Shown here: positions 23,801 to 35,800 of the stretch, one piece after another
Numbering within the stretch: position 1 is the first letter of the stretch
Layout of the letters: each line of letters opens with the position of its first letter
Assembly: GCA_009746045.1 (NCBI GenBank)
Contig: RPFO01000003.1
Coordinates: 2,123,792 to 2,187,791, forward strand
Reading direction: 5' to 3'
DNA from: Mesostigma viride
Lineage: Eukaryota; Streptophyta; Mesostigmatophyceae; Mesostigmatales; Mesostigmataceae
DNA length: 64,000 bases
The notes under the pieces: model-generated
Told to the model about the DNA's origin: nothing
The model's input: only the letters and a program-made list of their open reading frames with translations
Databases searched by the model: none
Position numbers and translations under genes: made by a program

Positions 23801-26800
23801 AGCTAGTTGGTTTCGGCCAAATGTTCCAATCAGTTGTAGGCACTGTTACGGTTGCCCTTTGTTTGATGGCAGGCAGGCGGCTTACGCACCCTGCACCCCC
23901 CACTCTTTGCTCTTTACCACCATGACAAGCGTGTTACAGTCCTACCAACACCTCCTCACCGTTCTCGCCACCTTGGGGGAAAATGTGGGCCAAGTGCCGC
24001 CTTGTGAGGGTTCTTGTAAATGCAGAGTAGAAGGAATTGCCTGTCCTCCGATGGGGGTGGGGTGACAGGAATAAGACTTTGAACATCTCTTTGCCATGTA
24101 ACAATCTATCCAGGAGTCAGTTCCCATAACTTTATTTCGCTGCCACTCCTTGGCGTAATGGCCAGTGCTGGGCTGAAGCTGGACTATTTTTGAAATAGGC
24201 TGTTGTAGGGTTATGCCATTGACTAGTAAAGCACGCCCTGTACCCCCTTCCAACGTTCCTGTCTGGGCCTCTCCTCGGCACTTTACTTTGCACGCTGGTC
24301 CTGTTTACGTTTGCAAAAGAAAACAGAACCACAGAAAGCCGCGGGGCCCACGGCGGCTGCAGTGTCATCTCGGCTGCTACCCCGCTCTTACCAACCCGCG
24401 CTCCTCTGTTTATCCGGGGCTGCGGTCCTTTCTGCTCTGTTATGTTCTTTACGTGCTCAGGCCTAGAGGAGCTCCAGCTGCCAGGGAGCCTGATAGGGAC
24501 GTGGAAGGTGGGTCAGCCATCTGGTTGCGCTCCGGGACAGCATGGCCATGCTTGCACGCATCTCTGCATACCATCCGGAATGAGTCCTTGACTAGATTGC
24601 AGTCTTGTCACTTAGTAATTGACTTGCTTGCACTCATCTCTGTATACCATCTGGTATGAGTCCTTGAGTCGATTGAAGTCTTGTCACCAGCGACATGCCG
24701 TAATCGTTTGTGGATCTGTTTGGTCTCGTGGCGACAGCATTTGCATATTTTGTGAGGGAACAGCTGTTGTTGTGCGTGGGTGCTTCTCATGCCTTGCATG
24801 TTTGATGTTTGCTGCGGCGGACCTTGAGAAAACGACAAGTTCTCCTAGGACATTGTCTAGGAAAGGTTTCTCGGGAAGTTCTCTGTAGGGAAGTTCTCTA
24901 CGAGTACTTGGTAATGCTATTGTCTGTTTGGAGCATTTGAGCGTGTCTACCACAGCAAGTTTCCTCCCTTTTGCAGGAGTATATCGAGATCTGCTGCCTT
25001 CTAGTCTAGTTGCAGATGATCCCTATGCATTTTCTTTGTTACGGAGTTGACTGTTGAGAGCTCAAGCTTTCATACCTAAGCCCCCATGCGGCACGTTGGG
25101 CTTCTTGTGTTGTTGGGAAGTGTGCTCTGCTGAGCAAATGCCATCCCTTCCATCTTCCTTGCCTTTGGTAGTACTAAGAATCAGCTCACGATTCATGGCA
25201 TATCACTAAAATTTAGTAACCAGAAAAGTTTAGCAGTAATAAAAGTTCAGTCGTAAAGTTTAGTTGTAGGGGTAGCAGTAGTATTAAAAGTTTAGAAGCA
25301 GTCAGTTGCATGAAAATGGAATACACTTTTTTCATCATTCCTTCAATCGTGTATTTCCCATCCTAGCTTACCATCCCTGCTGTGGCCACCCTTCTTGCTG
25401 TTCACCGTCACGATGCCAACGATCCGACACCTTGCGGTGCAGGAGGTGAGCGAGCTGGCCCGCCAGCTGGCGCGCCTGCGCGCTCTCAACCTGAGCCGCT
25501 GCCGCTTCTCGTGGGCGCCCCCGTTCCCCTGCTCGTCGTCGTTGCGGCTGCTAGTGCTCAACAACTGCCAGCTGACGTGGACACAGGTGAGGGGATGTGA
25601 ATGTCGCCGTGGGTCGGCTGTGGCCTCAGTTTGGTAGTGGGTGCAGTATGCCCCCCCCCCCCCCCCGCCCCAAGGGCATTAACTGCGTATCAGCATCAAT
25701 TGTTCTACTGACTGCCGCCACAGGTCCAGCTCCCGTATGCCACCCACCCACCCACCGGTCATCCCCATGGCACCATATGCTTGCCTATTCTCTATCTTCC
25801 ACTGACTGCCGCCACAGGTCCAGCTCCCACATGCCACCCACCCACCCACCGGCCACCACCATGGCACCATATGCTTGCCTGTTCTCTATCTTCCACTGAC
25901 TGCCGCCACAGGTCCAGCTCCCACATGCCACCCACCCACCCACCGGTCACCACCATGGCACCATATGCTTGCCTGTTCTCTATCTTCCACTGACTGCCGC
26001 CACAGGTCCAGCTCCCACATGCCACCCACCCACCCACCGGTCACCACCATGGCACCATATGCTTGCCTATTCTCTATCTTCCACTGACTGCCGCCACAGG
26101 TCCAGCAGCTGGAGCCTGGCCTGCCTCACCTGGAGGAGCTGCACTTGTGCGGCAACGGGATTCGGCAGCTCCATGTGGAGGTGCGGACGTGATGGATACC
26201 GTTTTGAGTGCAAATGTGGCGCATTAGGTGGCTTTATGCACATTTTATTTCTTTTATGGAGTTTTTTTTTGTTGCACGCCTGGCGTATTGTGCGGTTCCC
26301 CTGTCGGTTGTATCTCGCTCGCAATTAGGAAATCATTTTACTGATGTGCCGTAGCCATGATTTGCTATTTTAGCTAATAGTTAACTTGTGTTTGCACGGC
26401 ATGCGCATGCATTATACGGCACGCTCAAGTGCATGCGACGCTTGCTGTGGTTCCTCGACCCTCTTCCGTTTCCCTCTGCGCCGCGCTGGGTTCTCCTTCT
26501 TCAGCGGGACGGACAGCCCGCCTGCAGGGTGTCAGGGTGGGACTCCCTGCTCCAGCTCACGCTGGACGACAACGAGGTGGACGACTGGGAGCAGGTCATG
26601 ACGCTGTCGCACCTCACAAGGTGAGAAAGTGCTAAAGCTGTCGCACCTCACAAGGTGAGAAAGTGCTAAAGCTGTCGCACCTCAAGAGGTGAGAAAGTGC
26701 TGAAGCTGTCGCACCTCAAAAGGTGGGCAAGGGATAAAGCTGCCGCACCTCAAACGGTGGGCAAGGGATAAAGCTGTCGCGCCTCAAGAGGTAAGAAAGT

Positions 26801-29800
26801 TATATTGCAGTCGCACCTGATGAGGCGGGATGCTTGACGAGGGAGCAAATGGAGGTGGAGTGGGTAGGGCCTGGCATGCCTCCATCATCTACCCTGTAGT
26901 ACCTGACGGCCGCTGTGCGTTGGCACCTATTGGACGTGCATTGGCCAAATAAAATCTTGGTTGTGCACTTATTGGACGTGCGTTGGCAAAATCTTTAGGT
27001 CTGCAGAGGGGGAGGGCCTGCCTCAGCTGTCTGATTCCGTTTGTCCAGGCTCATGTTGCATGCCTCTATTGAATAAGCTACAATGCTGCATGGCACATGT
27101 TGCTCTGCTGGATCGGCTGCATGGAAATACAGTGCACTGAAAGCAAGAATGCCCCGACTCGATTCTTCACTTTAGGCTCCCCTGAATCTGTTTCTGATTC
27201 CTCATTCACTTCATTATGTTGGCTGACAGCTCTGCCAACCACCATGTGTTCCCCGACTTTGTCGTTGGTTGGCTGCATCGCCTCTGATGGCCACGGGCCT
27301 CTGGCCTATCGGTCATCGCCCCCCAGGCTGGAACGGCTGCACTTGAATGGCAACAAGCTGACGCACGTGCGCTATCCACTCGCAGACCATAGGGGGCCTG
27401 GTGAAGGTGCAGGAGACGCAAGCGGGCGACCTGATGGGGATGCTGTGAGCTCGGCTCCTTTTGCGTCGCTCCGCTCGCTGTTGCTGGGTAAGGCTCCAAC
27501 GGTTGGCGTCAGTTATCTAGGCGCTCTGCTCTATCTCATTGCTCTGCATCTCGTGACCGAGTTGCATCGAACTAATAAGGAGTTATTTTTTTATTTCTCA
27601 GTGCGGTGGGTACTGTATTCTGTTCCAAATAAATGATGAGCCCTTTGTTTCCCCAAAGGACGCACAGTTGAATCACACACTCGTGCATTCAAGTATGAGC
27701 GAACGTGCAACCAGATAACAAATGCACGCAATCACAGGTTTGTTACCTTTGCTGAAGTAAACCGGGATCGCTGGAATAGAGGACGTAGAATACATGTAGG
27801 ATGCAAGGTGTGGTAGTAGACATAATGACATAGTGAGAGTGCATGAGATGGCCAGATGGGGGGGAGGGGGGCAGGAAGGGCACATCAGGACATGGAGCCC
27901 TCATTTTGGACATGGACAAGCCTACATTTCTTAAATACCAATGGAATCCATTTCTAGATCTTTGATTCCTCACTTCTCTGTCCATATTTCCTTTTCTCAG
28001 TTTTTCTCATATTTTTCCTCTCTATTTTTACGCTCAGTTTTTGGAATCACTGGTCAGTCGTTGCGCAGCCCTTTGTACGGACTGGACTGTAGCCCTGATG
28101 GCAGTGATTGATGTTGCCATCCAGCGCCTCCCTCTCACAACCCCTCACATTCTGGCCCCTTCCACTTTCTCCCATGGTGCGCGTCACACGTGCAGGCAGA
28201 AACTTGATATCAGACTGGGCGTCGGTGGATGCCCTGGATTCCTTTCCGAGCCTGGAGGTGCGTACGTGCCTCGGCGCTTCTCGTCTTCGCCTCCTCTTGC
28301 CTCCCCTCCCCCTGCCTCGATTTATTGCGAAAACCCCCTTCTACTAGTATTTGGGGGGGTTGGGGGGGGGAGCTTGTGGGCTGTGTTGGCTGGTTGCATA
28401 TGATCCTGTGCCCAAGCGATCAGGGAGATACACTGCTGATTGTTCTTTCCATCTCCTCTCTGACCCTCTATCTCCTCTAGTTTGATTCTTTTTACTGGCT
28501 TCATGTAAAGTCTACGCATTTTACTCGTAAGCACGTTTGCATTACAACTACAACCATCCTTGCAACATAACTCGCAAGCCAAGTTGCCCACCTGCTTTCC
28601 CCAAAAGCACTTGACAGGGTCGCATGGTAATTACGGTCCCGGTGCGGACATGTTTACGTCGAAAAAAATCGCGCCATTATACCGATGGTACCTCCGGAGT
28701 TGGAACCAAAAGTTGGGTGTCCACTTGTCATGCACGGACCCCCATCACTGAGATCCCCAAGTGGGACTACTTTTGCCCCACATGTGAGGAGGGGGGCGCT
28801 GTGATAGTGCTGATGAATGAGCTTGCCATGCATCTCCTCAAGTACGGTCTGGTGGCCAATGGCCAAATGTTTCTTCTTCCACGTTTGTAGTCAGAATGAG
28901 CTCAACTTTTAGGGCATTACTTGTCGATATGTGTAATAATTGGTTTTATCTCCCCGGGGCCCTACATCTGCGCTATTGATGTGATCTATTTTTGCAGCCT
29001 CAAAAAGTGTGGTTTTTAGGGGGGGATCAATTACATTGATAATGCTCATCAAGCCCGGGCTCCGATTTGGTAGGCAACTTCAGTTTATATGATAGTATAT
29101 GGAAATATATTGAAGCATGAGTAACCCCATGAGTTGCCCCCATTGCACTGGGTGATATGCCCCTAAAGTAAATCTTTTGTCCGTTTTTGCGTAATACCGG
29201 TCACTAAAAGGGGTATAAACCCCCCCTCTGTGGGTGGGATGGACCCCCACATATCCTATTTACATTTCCGAAATCATCCCCCGGGTAGCCCCAGGCCACC
29301 TTTGCATGTTATTGCATAGTAGTATATAGGTTAGGGGTCCTGGCATGGCACCTTCACCTTAACCCCTGAGAAGGCTTTCTCACCACCTGAGGGAGACCCG
29401 GCCAAAACCTGGGCTCAGCCCCTGAGAAAACCATGCCCTCCCTGCTTATTGGCAGGGGGTGGGGATATGTCCAACCCCCAGCTTCGTCACCCCATACCCG
29501 GCAGTCTGCCATGTGTAACCCCTTGATTAACTGGCTACTAGGCTATTGAACCAGGGTGGAAATAGGCTCCGCCTGGGGTGGTCCCAACGCAAAAAAGCCC
29601 CATTACGAGGTGGTGACGGGGCCCTGCCAGACATCGACACCCGGCTGGTTTCCCCCTTCAAATTTTGATAGGGTATTCGGCCAGGAAAAAAGATATCTAC
29701 AGATAGTGAGTATATTCTAGCATATCCAAAATACTCCCTAGTAACTAGGGGCCTAGGATACTATATACCCCCCTGGTCCTGAGCCCGCCAGGTTCCTCCT

Positions 29801-32800
29801 AGGAGTACCTGGCCGGCCCGAGGTGTAGGAGGCCACGTTCTGCACCCTGTTTTGGCATATGATGTCTGCCTCGATAACGCGGAGCTGGCAGGGGAAATCC
29901 CGGTGATGGTGAAGTTCTCCCACTCCATGACGGGTGGCAGCTTCCCGACGAGGGGCTCGAGGAGCTGGAGCGGGTGAGCGCGAAGGCAGATGCTCCGGTT
30001 CGGCATGCTGAGAAAGGTGTTGGAGAATGATGTGCTGGACTCGCTCCAGAAGGTGCTGGTGGCCAAGACCCAGGAACTGGCTGAGCCGCAGATGGACTTC
30101 TATCGACACATGGAAGTGCCACAGGTTCTCAAGCAGGGGTACAACCAGTTAAACAAGGCCGAAAGTGACGCGACTTTGAACATCATGACATCCGGCAACG
30201 GTAGAATTATGGCGGACATGCACGAGCACAAGTGGGACATCTCGCGCCTCGCGGACAAGAACGCGACATTGACGGAGGAGAACGCGCAACTCCTGCTGCA
30301 AGTAGAGGCCGTCGCTGCTGAGCTGAAGGACAGTTGCGAGCAGGCTGAGGGGCTTGACAAGGAGCTCGAGGAGGAGATCGCCCGACGCGTGCTGAAGCTG
30401 CAGGAGGAGGGGCGCGTGAAGAAGAAGCTGCAGCAGATCCAAGAGCACGCCAAGCGCACCGCCTCTCGCCTCGCCGCGGAGGTTGAGCAGGTCGTACGCG
30501 GGGCCGCAGAGAAGGAGCTGCAGCCGGCCAGGGAGCATGACGTGCGTCTCGGGAGCGAGCTGGCCGCGGTCAAGGGGAAGCGGGAGGAGAGCTGCAAGGA
30601 GGTCGCTCGCATGTCGCAGCAATCCCAGGAGACGGAGGCGAAGTTGGAGGCAGAGGTCTGGGAGACGGCGCAGCTCCAGATGCGCCTGGGTTGGAAGGAA
30701 AGTGAGCTGGATGACATCTAGAAGGAGCTGCAGGTCATCAACAAGATCTACGCGCCGGTCACGGAGGGGACGGAGGGGACCAAGGGGCGCCCAGTTCCCA
30801 TCATGACCCAACAGATGATCGTTGAGTTCGTGTTGCAGTACAACCGGGTGGTGGCGTGCTCTCCGCACACTGGCAAGGCGCTTCCTGGCTGAGTGCAAGA
30901 TATGCCTGTGTACCGCATGACGCAATTCCTCGCACGCAAGTGGTGGCAGCTGGTGGTGGCGGGAGACCGGGTCAACTGGGTCCTGGAATCGGCGCTCATC
31001 TTCCAGACCAAGCCAGTGGGAGGGGGGGGGCAGATCAAGGGGTACCGCAGTATCCTCGACGGGGTGCTAACCTTTGTGGGCCTGCGCACGCTGGAGCAGT
31101 TTGAAGATGCCATGGCCGGGCTGATTTGGGAACACGCCGCGCTACTAAGGTATTGACGTTACCGATCACCATGACCGTGGTGTAATAGTCTAATAGAGGG
31201 GGGCATCCTTCTCAGTGTGCCGAACCTGAGCATCCCCATTCGCGCTCGCCCGCTGCAGCTCCTCGAGCGCCTGGTCGGGAAGCTGCCACCTGTCATGGAG
31301 TGGGAAAACTTCACCATCACCCGGATCTCGCCTGCCAACTCCGGGTTATCAAGGCAGACATCATGCACCCATGCGCTTGCTCAACAAACTCCACGCAGAA
31401 CGCATGTCCCCTACTTGATAACCCCATACTGTTTCTAGTAGCTCAAGCCCCCACTTCTTCCCCCCTAGATAATGTGCTCAGCGGCTACCCCGTGCATGAT
31501 GTTCATCATTTTTTCCCAACCGTTCGATGCGGCGCCGATTCCTCAAAATCTTGGGTTTGTTCAATGCTTTTTTTTGGCATGGGCTCCTGCCATTCTTTCG
31601 CCTTGTCGAGCCACCAACATAACACAATCATCCGTATTGCTCAGCATGCACTGGCCCATGTCAGCTGCCTTTGCTCTGCCAGCATAAGATGCTTATCTGT
31701 TTTTTTTTTAATAAGGTATTTATCTATTTTGTTTTTATAAGGTGTTTATCTGTTTTGCTCGGCACACCACGGAACCACAACGAGCAACCTAATTGACTTG
31801 ACTTTATCAACAAACTGTTGGCGCGCAGGATACGTGTCCCACACCCAACAACATTCCACCATCATCGCTGTTCATCCCGTACCAAACTTAACCCCACCAT
31901 CGTCGCTATGGATCGGCACGCCCTGCCACCGTGATGTCTCCTCTCGCAGGAAGCATGGTTTGCTGTTTGCACAGCAACCGCTGCCACAACTTTTCTATAC
32001 ATAGCAAACAACGATCACTAATTGTTGGTGTGCAGTCATGTGTTTTAATTTAATTAAACTAATTGTCGATTCGCAGGAGACGCGGCTGACCGACAACCCG
32101 CTTTGTGCGGGGCCATCTGGGGCGGTGGGCGCGCGCTTTCTCATCATACCCCGCGCGGGGCGGCTGCAAGTGCTAAACGGGAGCACGGTGGGTTATGCGT
32201 CATTAGCGTGTGCTGCTGTAGTAGCTTTCTATAGTTTGGGTGTGGAGCTCGGTAGTTACGGCTGCAAGTGTTGAAAAGGGAGCACGGTGGGTGGAGTTGC
32301 GCACTGAAGTATGGCCTGATGGAGTGGTGGGTGGGCGGGCGGGCGGGCGGGCGGGCGGGCGGGCGGGCGGGCGGGCGGGCGGGCGGCGGGCGGGCGGGCG
32401 GGCGGGCGGGCGGGCGGGCGGGCGGGCGGGCGGCGGGCGGCGGCGGGCGGGCGGGCGGGGCGGGCGGGCGGGCAGGCGGGCGGGCAGGCGGGCGGGCGGG
32501 CGGGCGGGCGGGCGGGCGGGCGGGGCGGGCGGGCGGGCGGCGGGCGGGCGGGCGGGCGGGCGGGCGGCGGGCGGGCGGCGGGCGGGCGGGCGGGCGGGCG
32601 GGCGGGCGGGCGGGCGGGCGGGCGGGCGGGCGGGCGGCGGGCGGGCGGCGGGCGGGCGGGCGGGCGGGCGGCGGGGGCGGGCGGGCGGGCGGGCGGGCGG
32701 GCGGGCGGGGGTGGGTGGGTGGGTGGGTGGGTGGGTGGGTGGGTGGGTGGGTGGGTGGGTGGGTGGGTGGGTGGGTGGGTGGGTAGGTGGGTGGGTGGAT

Positions 32801-35800
32801 ATGCCACTGAAGTGTGGCTGTAGCACAGTGAGGACAATACCTGGGTATATTTTTTTTCTGTTTCAAAGGAGGTGGTTGAAAATAGGATAAAAACCTTGAC
32901 AGGAAAGGCTGAGGGAATGGTGCATGTTAAGAATTGAAGTAACATGCAATAATAAAGCAGAAGATTGCAACACGAAGGAGGTCACCCCCAGCCCTATTAT
33001 GAACACATCTGAGCCCTGTTGTGAGGCCTTAGAATGCTCCCAGAGGTGACCACAATCGGGTGGAGATTAGAAGGGGGGGGGGGTACAAGATTTTAGGTGG
33101 ACAGAAGGAAATAGTAAACAGGGGGACATTCTCAAGGCGTGGCATGCTACTAGCGCCTGCAAAGGAATTGCTTGATTAAGGCAGGAATACTGCAGCAGAT
33201 GGGGCGTGAGATATGGAAACATGAAATGCCCAAATATTATTAGGAAAGGGTCTCTGTGTGTCAAGTGCAAGCCTTTTCTTAGCTTGGGTCCATGGTCAAC
33301 CTAACAATTCGAATAGCTCTTAATGCCACATATACTTAAAAAAGTTTGTGTTTTCTCAATAATCTAGAAGACCGTACAGTCTGCCCATTCTAGTATTGTA
33401 GATCTCTCTGTTCGATTCCGCACTTGGTTTATGACAACGTCATCTGCCGAATCAAGCGAAACATTTGTCAGTACTGTCCTGGTACTGTAGAGTAATTCTA
33501 CATTTTGCTGTTGCGTGCATGGTTTACACCCTGCCAATTTATGTGGATTGCTCCCAACCCCAACTTCGGTGCATCGTGAGATTGAATTCATGTTTTTTTT
33601 TGTTTCAAATTCGCTACGGTGCAGGTTCGGCCACTGGAAAGGCGCGACGCTGAAATAAGGTAGGCGTGAATCTGCATGTAATTGTAGTGGGGTGTCTGCA
33701 ACGGGGTGTAAACAGTGGGTGCCTGTCGTGCAGTTACCTGCGCGCGGTGTCTATGTTTCCGTACACGGCGTCTCTGGCTCTGTGATGAGTTCAGTAGCTA
33801 CAGAGTCTACCAGGCTGTACATGCTACGGTTCTATGTTTAGTTCAGTAGCTACAGAGTCTACCAGGCTGGACATGCTACATTGTTTTTCTTGGACTGTAA
33901 AAGCTCATGTTTCTACTACTATGTCCGGTAGTGCACATATGATCACTGTATTCAACATTTTTGCTATCAGTATGTTCACTGTATGCACCATTGACAAGGT
34001 ATGCAGCATTTGCCGACATCATCCTGGTGTGCAGCATACCATCCTTGCTTTTCCCAATGCGCCTTCAAAAGTGCTTCTTTTCTCGCTAGGTGGCGCTCTC
34101 GGGATGCATCTGCATCATAATTATTGTATGCTTTGATATGATGTCCTTTTCCCGTTCCTGATGCTGGCGTTGACAGCAAATGCATTTGCATGTTGCGCTC
34201 GTATCTGATGCTTCTTTGAACGTCCGCTATGCTGGCCTGCACGGCAGACACATGTGCGGGGACAGTATTTACTTTAATGGGTTTTTCTTTTTCGTATAAA
34301 TGGCCTTGCCCTCCCCGTCATGTTGGCGTTTGTGACAGCTATGTGCGCCTGGTCTAATTCAGCTCTGCCATGACCTTGCCCCCCTTCCTGTTGTGTGTGG
34401 CAGATATGTGCGCATGGTGATGAGGGACGTGGAGAAAGCGCGGGGGGGTGACGGGGGCGAAGATGCGGCTGCGAGCATTATCAGGGAGCATCCGCGGTGA
34501 GTAGGCACTTGTGGCGCCGACGATGGTTCACTGAGACAAGCTTGTGTATTAAAGTCAACAAACCGAACACACTAAGGCAGGAACCAAGTAACCCTGCAGC
34601 AAACACGTAACCCTGTAGCTGCCGTGCTTGCTTTCGCTGTCATTGGATGTGCGGTCTTTTGCTTGCGACAACAAGGTGGCTGCTACTGGTGAGCTATTCT
34701 CCGGTCTGCTCTTTTTGCGTGTCATCTCGCACCTACTTAACTTGTTTGGATGCTTAACTCCAGGTAGATGCTAGTTTGCTCACTGACCAGGTCATCCACC
34801 TAGCTGCTTGTCTCATCTACTTTGTTTACTTTCTAGTTTTGTCGAGGTCTGTTGGATCCACCACGTTTTGATCACGTTGCCATGCCCTGATTGCCACGCT
34901 AAGTTTCCCATGCTTGGCCGCACTTACCTGGCTGCTTGTCCTTCTTACTTACCCACTTTATAATCATTCACGTCTTGTTCGCATGGCCTTGCCCAATCGC
35001 AGCTACCACCACCTCAAGGAGCTGCACAACATCACCACGGCCGCGGCTCTGGGTGCCGTCGCCAACACCACACTCGCGCATGACATGAAGGGTAGGTCCG
35101 CTTCACATAGGGTCATTAGTCACTTTTGCATGACACAAAGGGCAGGCCACGCGTTAAGCATTTCCTTATAGACCATTGTTGGCGCTCATGAAGCGTAGGC
35201 TTTTCGCGCAAGAACACAAAGGGTCAGTGTTTCTTTGATTCATCCACGGAGTATCTACTTCTGTTTAAACATAGTTAGTGTATAGATTATGCACGCGGGG
35301 TAGTTAATTGGTACTAGCACACGACATTAAGGGCAACCCTACTTTGATGTACAGCTATAATACGCACGCGATAGTTTCAATTAGTGCATGACATAAAGTT
35401 TTTTTATCGAATGCAAATGGTAATAGCACACTCTCTTTGAAGACCATTAGACCATTCTTCCAACAAGGGTTGGAAGAATGAACCGTTATGAATATGGCCG
35501 CAAGGTTTGCACGTACATATGAACATTAGCACGTCAGTCATGATGAAGTTTGAGACAAGTTCCTTTTCTTCCCTTTCATGGATGGCGTTTTCCTGAAAAT
35601 CCTTCCCCTTTTCTTAATCCTTTCAAGGAGTTGGTAAGCTACCCCAGGGATGCCATGACATAGCTCTTCCTGTATTCTAACGCACGCCTTCCTGGGTAGA
35701 CTGCATGCTTGCGTGCTACCTGCCCCAGCTATCCGCTTCACATGCTGCTATATAGTACGGTGAAAGGTTGAACCATTGCTCTCCTGGTGGGTTGATGCAT

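Noticed and set aside
25597-26087. Repeated HMPPTHPPVTTMAPYAC-type frames
   Set aside because: Open frames through the 94-bp acceptor array inside TBCE intron 4.
30100-30925. Minus-strand frames of 205 and 258 codons
   Set aside because: They are antisense shadows of the coiled-coil ORF (Ser/Leu-rich complements of Glu/Lys-rich coding).
32144-32945. Pro-Ala-Arg and Gly-Arg-Ala repeat proteins
   Set aside because: Frames through the GGGC/GGGT array in TBCE intron 9.
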